From NCBI RefSeq assembly GCF_025960985.1, contig NZ_JAOQMX010000021.1, positions 1 to 64,000 on the forward strand: a stretch of DNA of 64,000 nt. The letters are read 5' to 3'. The DNA comes from Flavobacterium psychraerolatum (GTDB lineage Bacteria; Bacteroidota; Bacteroidia; Flavobacteriales; Flavobacteriaceae). The notes beneath the pieces are model-generated. The model saw only the letters and a list, made by a program, of their open reading frames with translations, was not told the origin of the DNA and did not search any database. The translations under genes and the position numbers were made by a program. This document shows, one piece after another, positions 8,531 to 15,917 of the stretch (the stretch's first letter is position 1; every line of letters starts with the position of its first letter).

Positions 8531-10210
8531 TTATGCCTCACTAATCCCTGCACTTTCAAAACTAGCCATTTCGTTCAAAAAACCCACTGCTGATTGGATA
8601 ATTGGAAAAGCAAGAGCACAACCCGTGCCTTCGCCTAAGCGTAATCCTAGTTGCAAGATAGGTTTCACGTTTAAAAATTCTAATATTTTCACATGAGCTT
8701 GCTCCGCTGAGCAATGACAAAATATGGCGTTCTTAATAATTTCAGGATTCATTTGATGCGAAATCAAAAAAGCCACACTACATATGAAACCGTCTACGAG
8801 AATCAGCATATTATTTTCATAGGCCGTCAACATACCTGAAGCCATTTGTAGGATTTCGAAACCACCAAAGTAAGCCAGCTTATCTTCAAGTTTTTTGGAA
8901 CCGGAATAATTATCTAATGCTTTTTGTAGTAGTTTATGTTTCTGGACTAATTTTTCATCGCTTACCCCAGTTCCTAATCCTACACAATTTTCAAGCGGAA
9001 TTTCGGTAATAATACTCATCAAAACCGAAGCTGTAGACGTGTTCCCAATGCCCATTTCACCAAATCCAATGCAATTACTGCCTGCTTTTGCAATAGTTTC
9101 GACCACGGACTTCCCTTTCGAAAAACACAAATTAAATTCGGTTGCACTCATTGCGGGTCCATGCAAAAAGGATTGCGTCCCATTGCCTACTTTTGACAAA
9201 ATCAAATTGGAATTTGGGGCAAAATCATAATTTACTCCCGCATCTACAATCGATAATTTGATGTTATTTTGTTTGCAAAAAACATTAATCGCCGCACCAC
9301 CTTCTAAGAAATTGCTCACCATTTGTCGTGTTACATCCTGCGGATACGCACTTACGCCATGATTGGCAATACCATGATCAGCAGCAAAAACAACTAAGTT
9401 GGGTTGTAAGATTTCTGGGTCTAATGTTTGAAAGACTTCGCCTATTTGTTGCGCTAATTCCTCCAGCATGCCTAATGATCCTGTTGGTTTGGTTTTGATA
9501 TCAATTTTAGCTTTTAAGGCATCGGCAATTGAAATTTCTTTTAATCGAGACACTTTCACTTCCGTAATAGTTTCTGACTTATTTTGTGGTTCTGTTATTT
9601 CTGTTACAAAAGGCACAGCGGATTTTTGTTTCCAATTCAGTTGCTGCAACATGGGTTGGTTGTCATAATTGGTAGCGGGTTTTCCTACGCAAAAATACCC
9701 TAGTGGTTCCATATGTTCGGGCAATCCCAATAATTGCTTGAATTGATGATAGTTTAATATTGATATCCAACCCATTGAAAAACCTTGTTCCGTCAAAGAC
9801 AGCCATATGTTTTGAGCGGCACAAACGGCACTAAATTTAATTGCCTCATTACTACCCACGGTTCCAATAGTAAAATTATTCAAAACCGACCGATCATAGC
9901 AAATCACCAAACCGATTGGCGCTTCTTCGATTGCTTCTAGCTTTAAAGCTTTGTAAACTATTTTTTGCTCCTCGTTGTCCGTTTGATTCGCCGCTTTACT
10001 ATCGTAATCTACAAACAACGCTTTGACCGCTTTTTTTATTTCATTCGACTTAATTAGGTAATATTTTGTTGCATCGGTCAACCCCACAGATGGTGCCCAA
10101 TGCCCCGCCTGTAATGCTTTGTTGATTACCTCGTCTGGCACTTCCTCATTTGTAAAATGGCGAGTGTCGCGACGTGATTTTAAAATTTCATCTAAATAAG
10201 TCATCTTCAT
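8531..10210 (-). CDS. bluB/cobT: BluB-CobT fusion: DMB synthase plus DMB phosphoribosyltransferase
   Basis: A 559-aa two-domain enzyme. Residues 1-215 form a BluB-like nitroreductase domain (SRRDTRHFTNEEVPDE, GHWAPSVGLTDATKYYLI), which in relatives turns reduced FMN into 5,6-dimethylbenzimidazole. Residues about 225-559 form CobT (KTKPTGSLGMLEELA, FAADHGIANHGVSAYPQDVT, GFGEMGIGNTSTASVL), which attaches the base to ribose phosphate from nicotinate mononucleotide. The fusion would hand over the scarce base directly. ATG 10204 is an alternative start two codons in. It is the first gene of the minus-strand lower-ligand operon; the promoter was not clear. Confidence 0.92.
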   Translation of the reverse strand: MKMTYLDEILKSRRDTRHFTNEEVPDEVINKALQAGHWAPSVGLTDATKYYLIKSNEIKKAVKALFVDYDSKAANQTDNEEQKIVYKALKLEAIEEAPIGLVICYDRSVLNNFTIGTVGSNEAIKFSAVCAAQNIWLSLTEQGFSMGWISILNYHQFKQLLGLPEHMEPLGYFCVGKPATNYDNQPMLQQLNWKQKSAVPFVTEITEPQNKSETITEVKVSRLKEISIADALKAKIDIKTKPTGSLGMLEELAQQIGEVFQTLDPEILQPNLVVFAADHGIANHGVSAYPQDVTRQMVSNFLEGGAAINVFCKQNNIKLSIVDAGVNYDFAPNSNLILSKVGNGTQSFLHGPAMSATEFNLCFSKGKSVVETIAKAGSNCIGFGEMGIGNTSTASVLMSIITEIPLENCVGLGTGVSDEKLVQKHKLLQKALDNYSGSKKLEDKLAYFGGFEILQMASGMLTAYENNMLILVDGFICSVAFLISHQMNPEIIKNAIFCHCSAEQAHVKILEFLNVKPILQLGLRLGEGTGCALAFPIIQSAVGFLNEMASFESAGISEA

Positions 10211-10519
10211 TTATATTTAAAATCTTCATTTGAGTTGATTCTTATCATACTTCTTAAATTCCAAAATCTACTACACATTCGTTTTTATCAAAAATTCTGT
10301 AGATCCTACTGGCTTCCAAATAATAATCTTGTACCACTCACCAATACGTTGAAACCTGCTTGGAATCATGAATATATTCACTCTATAAAAAATCTCAAAC
10401 TTTGAAATAAATAATAAAAGACAAATAGACCATCACTCTCAAACTTTAATCTGGTAAAGATAGCATATGTTGTTTTTCTATAGGTCAAAAAATAAACAAG
10501 ATTTTTTTGTATTTTCTTA
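10211..10519. other. divergent intergenic region between bluB-cobT and btuF
   Basis: About 310 nt with no gene. It must hold promoters for both directions. I searched for cobalamin riboswitch blocks (GCAACTG core, CCAGGAGACCTGCC) on both strands and found none, so btuFCD and the cob operon are not visibly riboswitch-controlled. Confidence 0.5.
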
Positions 10520-10527
10520 TACCTTTG
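10520..10527 (+). promoter_or_regulatory. -7 box of the btuF promoter
   Basis: TACCTTTG matches TAnnTTTG exactly and ends 21 nt before the ATG at 10549. No TTG is found at the usual 19-21 nt spacing upstream, so the promoter may be weak or activated. It also argues that translation starts at 10549, not at the TTG at 10507. Confidence 0.5.
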
Positions 10528-10548
10528 CCCTACTTACAAAAAATCAGC

Positions 10549-11691
10549 ATGAAATTTTCTACCCAACTCTTTCTTTCAGTCATCATTTTTTTTACACTTA
10601 ATGGCTGTAAAAAAACAGAAAAGCTACAGAATGAATCCTTTTCGAAAGTAAAAAACGAAATAGAATATGCTACAAGTTTGGCTATTCACCCCTACGAAGG
10701 CTATTCGGTTGTGACCATAAAGACCCCTTGGCCAAATGCAAAAAAAAATTATACTTATATTTTAAAGCAAAAAAGCGGCATAATTCCAGATAGTTTGCAG
10801 AAATACAACATTATTAAAGTCCCATTACAATCGATTGTTGTTACTTCGACCACAATTATCCCCTATTTAGAAATGCTTGACGTTGAAAAAAGATTGGTTG
10901 GATTTCCTCATCCCGACTATATTTCTTCTGCAAAAACTAGAGTATTAATCGACAAAGGCGCTATTAAAAACATAGGTCAAAATGAAAAATTAAACCTTGA
11001 GATGTTGATCGAAATGAGTCCAGAACTTGTTGTGACTTTTGGAATAGACAATAACAACCCCATGCTTGATAATTTGTCCAAAAGTGGTTTAAATGTTCTC
11101 ATTCAGGCCGATTGGATGGAGCAATCTCCACTAGGAAAAGCAGAATGGATCAAACTGTACGGAGCGCTGTTTGGGAAAGAAAAAGAAGCCAAACTGCAAT
11201 TTGATACTATTATAAAAAACTATAAAAATGCTTTAGCTTTGGTGGCTACCAAAAAACCAACTGCAACTGTATTGTGTGGATCGATGTACCAAGACCAATG
11301 GTATGTAGCCAAAGCCAACAGTTGGGGAGCTCAATTTTTAAAAGATGCCAAAGCGAACTACTTATGGTCAGATGTACCAGGAACAGGAAGCATTGGATTA
11401 TCTTTCGAACAAGTATTAGAAAAAGCCAAAGCTGCAAACTATTGGATTGCCACAGGTGCTTATAAAACTGTAGCCGAAATGAATGCTATCAATCCTCATT
11501 ACAGTCAATTTGATGCTTTTAAAACCAAACAAATCTATACTTTTGATGGAAAAATAGGCCCTACAGGTGGTACTATTTATTATGAATCGGCGCCAAGTCG
11601 ACCGGATTTAGTGTTAAAAGATTATATCAAAATCTTTCATCCTGAATTACTTCCCAATTATACCTTTACCTTTGCACAAAAACTAAATTAA
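10549..11691 (+). CDS. btuF: cobalamin-type ABC transporter substrate-binding lipoprotein
   Basis: A 380-aa periplasmic binding protein with an SPII signal (MKFSTQLFLSV...LNGC) when started at ATG 10549; the in-frame TTG at 10507 precedes the likely transcription start. The body is a class III (BtuF/FhuD-like) helical-backbone binding fold: VGFPHPDYISS, NIGQNEKLNLEMLIEMSPELVVTFG, then EWIKLYGALFGKE. It should deliver cobalamin to the BtuCD importer encoded just downstream; the btuC start follows 1 nt after its stop. Substrate assignment comes mainly from the B12 gene neighbourhood, since siderophore-binding relatives look similar. Confidence 0.82.
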   Translation: MKFSTQLFLSVIIFFTLNGCKKTEKLQNESFSKVKNEIEYATSLAIHPYEGYSVVTIKTPWPNAKKNYTYILKQKSGIIPDSLQKYNIIKVPLQSIVVTSTTIIPYLEMLDVEKRLVGFPHPDYISSAKTRVLIDKGAIKNIGQNEKLNLEMLIEMSPELVVTFGIDNNNPMLDNLSKSGLNVLIQADWMEQSPLGKAEWIKLYGALFGKEKEAKLQFDTIIKNYKNALALVATKKPTATVLCGSMYQDQWYVAKANSWGAQFLKDAKANYLWSDVPGTGSIGLSFEQVLEKAKAANYWIATGAYKTVAEMNAINPHYSQFDAFKTKQIYTFDGKIGPTGGTIYYESAPSRPDLVLKDYIKIFHPELLPNYTFTFAQKLN

Positions 11692-11692
11692 A

Positions 11693-12724
11693 TTGACCGA
11701 CAGAAAACATATCTTATTTTTATTTTCCTTACTCGGTTTGGGGCTCATAACTTTGTTTTTTATCAACATCAGCTTGGGTTCGATTACGATTCCGTTCCAA
11801 GATGTTTACACGAGCTTAACCGGTGGGCAGGCGAGTAAATCTACCTGGGAATACATCATTATTAATTACCGATTGCCCAAAGCAATTACAGCAGTATTAG
11901 TAGGCATGGGACTTTCGATTAGTGGCTTGTTAATGCAAACCTTGTTTCGTAATCCACTTGCGGGACCTTATGTATTAGGACTCAGTTCTGGTGCGAGTTT
12001 AGGAGTGGCTTTTGTTATTTTGGGAGCATCGTCCATGCCTGCCTTTATCAGCACTATTTTACTGTCTTCTTACGGAATTGTGCTTGCATCTACCTTAGGA
12101 AGCTCTTTTGTTTTATTGGCGGTTTTACTGGTTTCACATCGTTTAAGAGATACTATGGCTATCTTAATTGTAGGTTTAATGTTTGGTAGTTTTACCAGTG
12201 CCATTGTGGGAACACTTACCTACTTTAGTACTGCGGAGCAACTGCAAAAATTTACTTTTTGGTCTATGGGAACATTAGGTAATTTATCATGGACCTCTAT
12301 TTCTATTTTGTCTATGGCTGTATTTATAGGTTTGCTTTTAAGTTTGTTTAGTATCAAACCGCTAAATGCCTTATTGCTTGGTGAAAATTACGCCCGAAGC
12401 CTTGGACTTAATTTCAAAAAAACTCGATTAATAATCATCCTTGCTACTAGTATTCTTGCTGGAAGCATTACCGCTTATGCGGGACCCATTGCTTTTATTG
12501 GTCTAGCAGTACCTCATATTGCAAAACTAGTATTCCAAACTAGCAACCATTCCGTTTTATATTGGAGTACACTTTTACTAGGTGCGGGAATTATGCTGAT
12601 CTGTGATATCGTTTCGCAAATGCCTGGATTTGACATTACCTTACCTATTAATGCCATTACCTCATTGCTTGGAGCACCAATTGTGATTTGGTTATTGGTA
12701 CGAAAACGAAAAATGATGGGTTAA
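11693..12724 (+). CDS. btuC: ABC transporter permease, FecCD/BtuC family
   Basis: A 343-aa inner-membrane permease with about ten transmembrane helices. Family motifs include YRLPKAITAVLVGMGLSISG (about 55-74), NPLAGPYVLGLSSGASLG, and near the C-terminus GPIAFIGLAVPHIAKL with DIVSQMPGFDITLPINAITS. The start is a TTG at 11693, 1 nt after btuF; the next ATG would delete the first helix, so TTG is the sensible choice. It forms the channel of the cobalamin importer with BtuD and BtuF. Confidence 0.88.
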   Translation: MTDRKHILFLFSLLGLGLITLFFINISLGSITIPFQDVYTSLTGGQASKSTWEYIIINYRLPKAITAVLVGMGLSISGLLMQTLFRNPLAGPYVLGLSSGASLGVAFVILGASSMPAFISTILLSSYGIVLASTLGSSFVLLAVLLVSHRLRDTMAILIVGLMFGSFTSAIVGTLTYFSTAEQLQKFTFWSMGTLGNLSWTSISILSMAVFIGLLLSLFSIKPLNALLLGENYARSLGLNFKKTRLIIILATSILAGSITAYAGPIAFIGLAVPHIAKLVFQTSNHSVLYWSTLLLGAGIMLICDIVSQMPGFDITLPINAITSLLGAPIVIWLLVRKRKMMG

Positions 12725-12763
12725 TTTTATAAATTATACTGCTGTTTTCAATACAAAAATAAA

Positions 12764-13549
12764 ATGAGTACAACTGAAGATATCCTATTTACGGAAAATT
12801 TAAGCATTGGTTACAAAACCAAAAGTGAGGTTACTACTATTGCCAAAAATCTTAATCTGACTTTAAAACAAGGAAAATTGATTGCTTTAATTGGGGCCAA
12901 TGGAATAGGTAAATCAACTTTATTGCGCACTATTACTGGAATACAGAAACCACTAGAAGGTGCTGTTTTATTGAATAATAAAAAAATTAGTGATTATCAA
13001 CCTTTGGAACTGGCAAAAAATCTAAGTATTGTTTTGACGGAAAAATTACCACCAAGTAATTTAACGGTTTTTGAATTGGTAGCGTTGGGTCGTCAACCTT
13101 ACACCAATTGGATTGGTAGTTTATCAAACTTGGACACTGCCAAAATAAATGAAGCACTGGAACTCACTCAAATCAGTCATTTGGCTATAAAAAAACATTA
13201 TGAAATAAGTGATGGACAATTACAAAAAGTTTTAATCGCAAGAGCATTGGCACAAGATACTTCGCTCATTATTCTTGATGAACCTACTACTCACTTGGAT
13301 TTATTACACAAAGTTACTTTGTTTAAACTATTGAAAAAGCTTACTATTGAGACCAAAAAATGCATTCTTTTTTCGACTCACGACATCGATATGGCGATTC
13401 AATTAAGTGATGAAATGATCATCATGACGCCCGAAGTATTGGTGCAAGATGAACCCTGTAATTTTATATCCAAAGGGACTTTTAATACTATTTTTAAAGA
13501 CGAACACATTTCATTCGATGCTGAAAAAGGAAAATTTATCATTCGATAA
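12764..13549 (+). CDS. btuD: ABC transporter ATP-binding protein (BtuD)
   Basis: A 261-aa ATPase of the FecE/BtuD family. The Walker A motif is GANGIGKST, the signature region is ISDGQLQKVLIARAL (a slightly altered LSGGQ, with D for the first G), and the Walker B is SLIILDEPTTHLD. The switch His is in LFSTHDID. It powers cobalamin import with the preceding permease and binding protein. The gene starts 39 nt after btuC and most likely shares its transcript. Confidence 0.88.
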   Translation: MSTTEDILFTENLSIGYKTKSEVTTIAKNLNLTLKQGKLIALIGANGIGKSTLLRTITGIQKPLEGAVLLNNKKISDYQPLELAKNLSIVLTEKLPPSNLTVFELVALGRQPYTNWIGSLSNLDTAKINEALELTQISHLAIKKHYEISDGQLQKVLIARALAQDTSLIILDEPTTHLDLLHKVTLFKLLKKLTIETKKCILFSTHDIDMAIQLSDEMIIMTPEVLVQDEPCNFISKGTFNTIFKDEHISFDAEKGKFIIR

Positions 13550-13685
13550 AACTAGTTTCTTTTTTTGTCCTTTGAAGCTAAAAACAGATCCTTAGTAGAT
13601 GAAATTATATTTCCGTAATTTTACTGGCTTCATAAATCCCAAGTCTAGTAATACAAATTAATAATTCAACCTTCAATATAATACC

Positions 13686-14546
13686 ATGAACCACTTTACT
13701 TCTTTATCAAAAAAAATAATACTAATCTGCTCCTTTGTTCTACTGTATTCTTGTAGTCTTGATGAAGATGACAAAACTATTGTGACTTATACACTAATCG
13801 GTAAAACTTCGGAAACTAAAATGTTTCTCTATAGCGGACCCAACGTACCTATTGGTAGTGGAACAGGACACACTTGGATCAAGATTGATACCAAAGGATT
13901 CCCGCAGGAGATTGGAATTGAAATCACCGAAAATGCAATAACCAATCCTAATATGGAGGACGATGCAATGGTTGGACATACCAGTACCTCTATGGAACAT
14001 GGTCCGGCTATTATTCTCCCGCTACATGAAAAGGCCAATCAAACTACCCCATTTGATCATATTGGAATCAATTGGAATCCACACGGGCATGAACCAGTGG
14101 GAGTATTTGATCTACCACATTTTGACTTTCATTTCTATATTATATCTATTGCAGAACAACTAGCCATCCCGGCATGGTCTGATGCAACTAATGCATTATT
14201 CAACAATTATCCTGCAGCAGAATACCTGCCTGCTAATTACATTACACCACCAGGTTCTGGTACTGCCGAAGGTCAAATGGGGAAACATTGGGTTCCAGCA
14301 AATTCATCAGACTATCTTCCTTTTACGAAATTAATGGTTTATGGAAGTTATGATGGAAAAGTAAATTTTATAGAACCTATGATGACTCAAGCCTATTTAT
14401 TAAAAAAAATAGACACTAGCGAAAGTTATTCTCAACCTTTGAGTTTTCAAAAAAAGGGCAATTATCCAACAAAATACAATGTATATCATGATGATGCCAA
14501 AGGAATCACTTATATTACTTTGAGCGATTTTATTACTCGAAATTAA
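13686..14546 (+). CDS. His-rich lipoprotein, probably DUF5602 (TTHB210-like)
   Basis: A 286-aa lipoprotein (signal ending LLYSC). The mature domain has a dense histidine cluster, NPHGHEPVGVFDLPHFDFHF (residues about 128-147), plus MGKHWV near residue 200. This pattern fits the DUF5602/TTHB210-like family as I remember it; that name is moderately certain. The clustered His, Asp and Glu residues could bind a metal ion (inference). It lies 136 nt downstream of btuD on the same strand. A link to cobalt or cobalamin is possible but unsupported. A bidirectional terminator follows. Confidence 0.6.
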   Translation: MNHFTSLSKKIILICSFVLLYSCSLDEDDKTIVTYTLIGKTSETKMFLYSGPNVPIGSGTGHTWIKIDTKGFPQEIGIEITENAITNPNMEDDAMVGHTSTSMEHGPAIILPLHEKANQTTPFDHIGINWNPHGHEPVGVFDLPHFDFHFYIISIAEQLAIPAWSDATNALFNNYPAAEYLPANYITPPGSGTAEGQMGKHWVPANSSDYLPFTKLMVYGSYDGKVNFIEPMMTQAYLLKKIDTSESYSQPLSFQKKGNYPTKYNVYHDDAKGITYITLSDFITRN

Positions 14547-14551
14547 GAAAA

Positions 14552-14590
14552 AAAAACAGGAACTTCGTCTTAGAATAGTTCCTGTTTGTT
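14552..14590. terminator. bidirectional intrinsic terminator
   Basis: AAACAGGAAC (14554-14563) pairs with GTTCCTGTTT (14578-14587) over a 14-nt loop, flanked by A and T runs. It separates the convergent DUF5602-like and trmL genes. Confidence 0.8.
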
Positions 14591-14617
14591 TTTATAACAA
14601 CTAGTTTCTAAAAAAAA

Positions 14618-15073
14618 CTATCGTTCCAAGCCAAGTTGCCTTTTTGCTTCTCCAATTACAAAAGCTACCGAATTGGCAATATTGAAACTCCTAATATTTT
14701 CTGACATTGGGATTTTTAAATGATTATCAAATTGAGCTAACACTTCCTCACTCAATCCTCTGCTTTCTTTACCAAAAACCAACCAATCCCCATCCTGAAA
14801 TTCGATATCCAAATATGACTTTTCAGCATGTGAACTCATCAAAAATACTCTCGAAAGATCTGGAATTTGTGCTTTCCAATCCGCTACGGTATCATATTCT
14901 GTTACATCAAGGTGTACCCAATAATCCAATCCTGATCGTTTCAAATTTTTATCATTTATTACAAAACCAAAAGGATGTACCAAGTGCAAGCGGCTTTCTG
15001 TACCCACGCACAAGCGACCAATATTACCAGTATTGTTAGGAATTTCAGGTTCTACTAAGACTATATTTAACAT
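14618..15073 (-). CDS. trmL: tRNA (cytidine/uridine-34 2'-O)-methyltransferase
   Basis: A 151-aa SPOUT-family methyltransferase. It opens with MLNIVLVEPEIPNNTGNIGR, the TrmL hallmark. The SAM-binding knot is formed by FGKESRGLSEEVL and IPMSENIRSFNIANSVAFVI. TrmL methylates the wobble ribose of certain leucine tRNAs. An in-frame TTG at 15079 exists, but ATG 15073 matches the family start. It is followed downstream by a terminator shared with the convergent lipoprotein gene. Confidence 0.92.
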   Translation of the reverse strand: MLNIVLVEPEIPNNTGNIGRLCVGTESRLHLVHPFGFVINDKNLKRSGLDYWVHLDVTEYDTVADWKAQIPDLSRVFLMSSHAEKSYLDIEFQDGDWLVFGKESRGLSEEVLAQFDNHLKIPMSENIRSFNIANSVAFVIGEAKRQLGLER

Positions 15074-15127
15074 TTTCAAAAAGTTTTAATATTATATTTT
15101 AAAAGTACCTCAAGGAAGCAAATATTG

Positions 15128-15700
15128 CTATGTATTAAAATCGTTCACTTCTATTACTTCTCCTGCCTTTAGGTTTTGCAAATGTACGTTTCCTATTCGA
15201 ACCCTAACCAATCGTAAGGTCGGAAAACCAACAGCAGCCGTCATTTTTCGAACCTGTCGAAACTTGCCTTCATTAACCGTAATTGATGCCCAAGTTGTTG
15301 GTCCATGACGCTCATCGCGAATTTTTTTCCCCCTAGGACCAAAATCCGGAATATCAGTAATCAAACGTGCCTCGCATTTTTTAGTGGTATACTTCCCGCC
15401 ATCAAAACCTATTTCGACTCCTTCCTTTAGTAAATCAATGGCTTCTTGAGTAATGATTCCGTCCACTTGTACAAAGTATTCTTTGGTTACTTTTTTTGAG
15501 CGTATTTGTTCGCTTACTTTCCCGTTGGTGGTTAGCAACAATAAACCTTCAGAATCTTCATCTAGCCGACCAATGGCCATTGTGCCTTCTGGAAAATCAT
15601 GAAGTTCGCCTAAGAGCTTTTTCTTTCGTTTCAATTCGTATATAAATTGACTCAAGTAACCGTAGGGTTTATGGATGATGAAATGGTGGTGTTTTGACAT
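15128..15700 (-). CDS. rluE: RsuA/RluE-type rRNA pseudouridine synthase
   Basis: A 190-aa pseudouridine synthase lacking an S4 domain, like RluE, which modifies 23S rRNA. The catalytic Asp is in GRLDEDSEGLLLLTTNG; other family motifs are KKVTKEYFVQVDG and EGKFRQVRKMTAAVG. The preferred start is ATG 15700 (MSKHHHFIIHKPYGYLSQF). A longer in-frame start at 15727 would lie within the tracrRNA terminator. The gene begins only 8 nt after the tracrRNA 3' end on the same strand, so its transcription may depend on read-through or an unseen promoter within the tracrRNA. Confidence 0.88.
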   Translation of the reverse strand: MSKHHHFIIHKPYGYLSQFIYELKRKKKLLGELHDFPEGTMAIGRLDEDSEGLLLLTTNGKVSEQIRSKKVTKEYFVQVDGIITQEAIDLLKEGVEIGFDGGKYTTKKCEARLITDIPDFGPRGKKIRDERHGPTTWASITVNEGKFRQVRKMTAAVGFPTLRLVRVRIGNVHLQNLKAGEVIEVNDFNT

Positions 15701-15707
15701 GGATATA

Positions 15708-15794
15708 AAATAAAAAAGCGACACCAATTAAGATGCCGCTTTGAATGTTTTCACAACGGAATAATCCTTATTGTGAATTGCTTCAAAATTGTAC
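15708..15794 (-). ncRNA. tracrRNA of the type II-C CRISPR system
   Basis: Read on the minus strand, TACAATTTTGAAGCAATTCACAA (15771-15793) is an anti-repeat: it complements the start of the CRISPR repeat with a small bulge. It is followed by a nexus-like GGATTATTCC hairpin and a linker with TTGTGAA. Last comes an 11-bp terminator hairpin (15715-15725 with 15732-15742, including G-U pairs) and a short U tract. This layout matches type II-C tracrRNAs, in which crRNA and tracrRNA pair and load Cas9. The 5' end is estimated from a TATTATTG -7-like box at 15797-15804. Confidence 0.85.
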
Positions 15795-15826
15795 TGCAAT
15801 AATACAACAAAATTTTTAATGTTGGT

Positions 15827-15871
15827 TTACGGTTTCCCGTAAGAAAAGTAATTTTCTTTTTCTTATTTTTA
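15827..15871 (+). promoter_or_regulatory. palindromic operator plus -7 box upstream of cas9
   Basis: TTACGGTTTCCCGTAA (15827-15842) is a near-perfect inverted repeat with 6-bp arms. After the following G, exactly 20 nt lead to TATTTTTA (15864-15871), a -7 box with one mismatch. The same arrangement occurs at 32368-32412 and 33038-33082. No TTG lies at -33, so the palindrome probably binds an activator. On the minus side a tracrRNA -7-like box lies 22 nt from the palindrome. Confidence 0.65.
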
Positions 15872-15917
15872 GAAAATCATAAAAACAGAAAAATCATCAC
15901 AATTAGAAATATATAGA

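Noticed and set aside
10211-10548. A third cobalamin riboswitch before btuF or bluB-cobT
   Set aside because: Neither strand has the GCAACTG core or the CCAGGAGACCTGCC-type 3' block.
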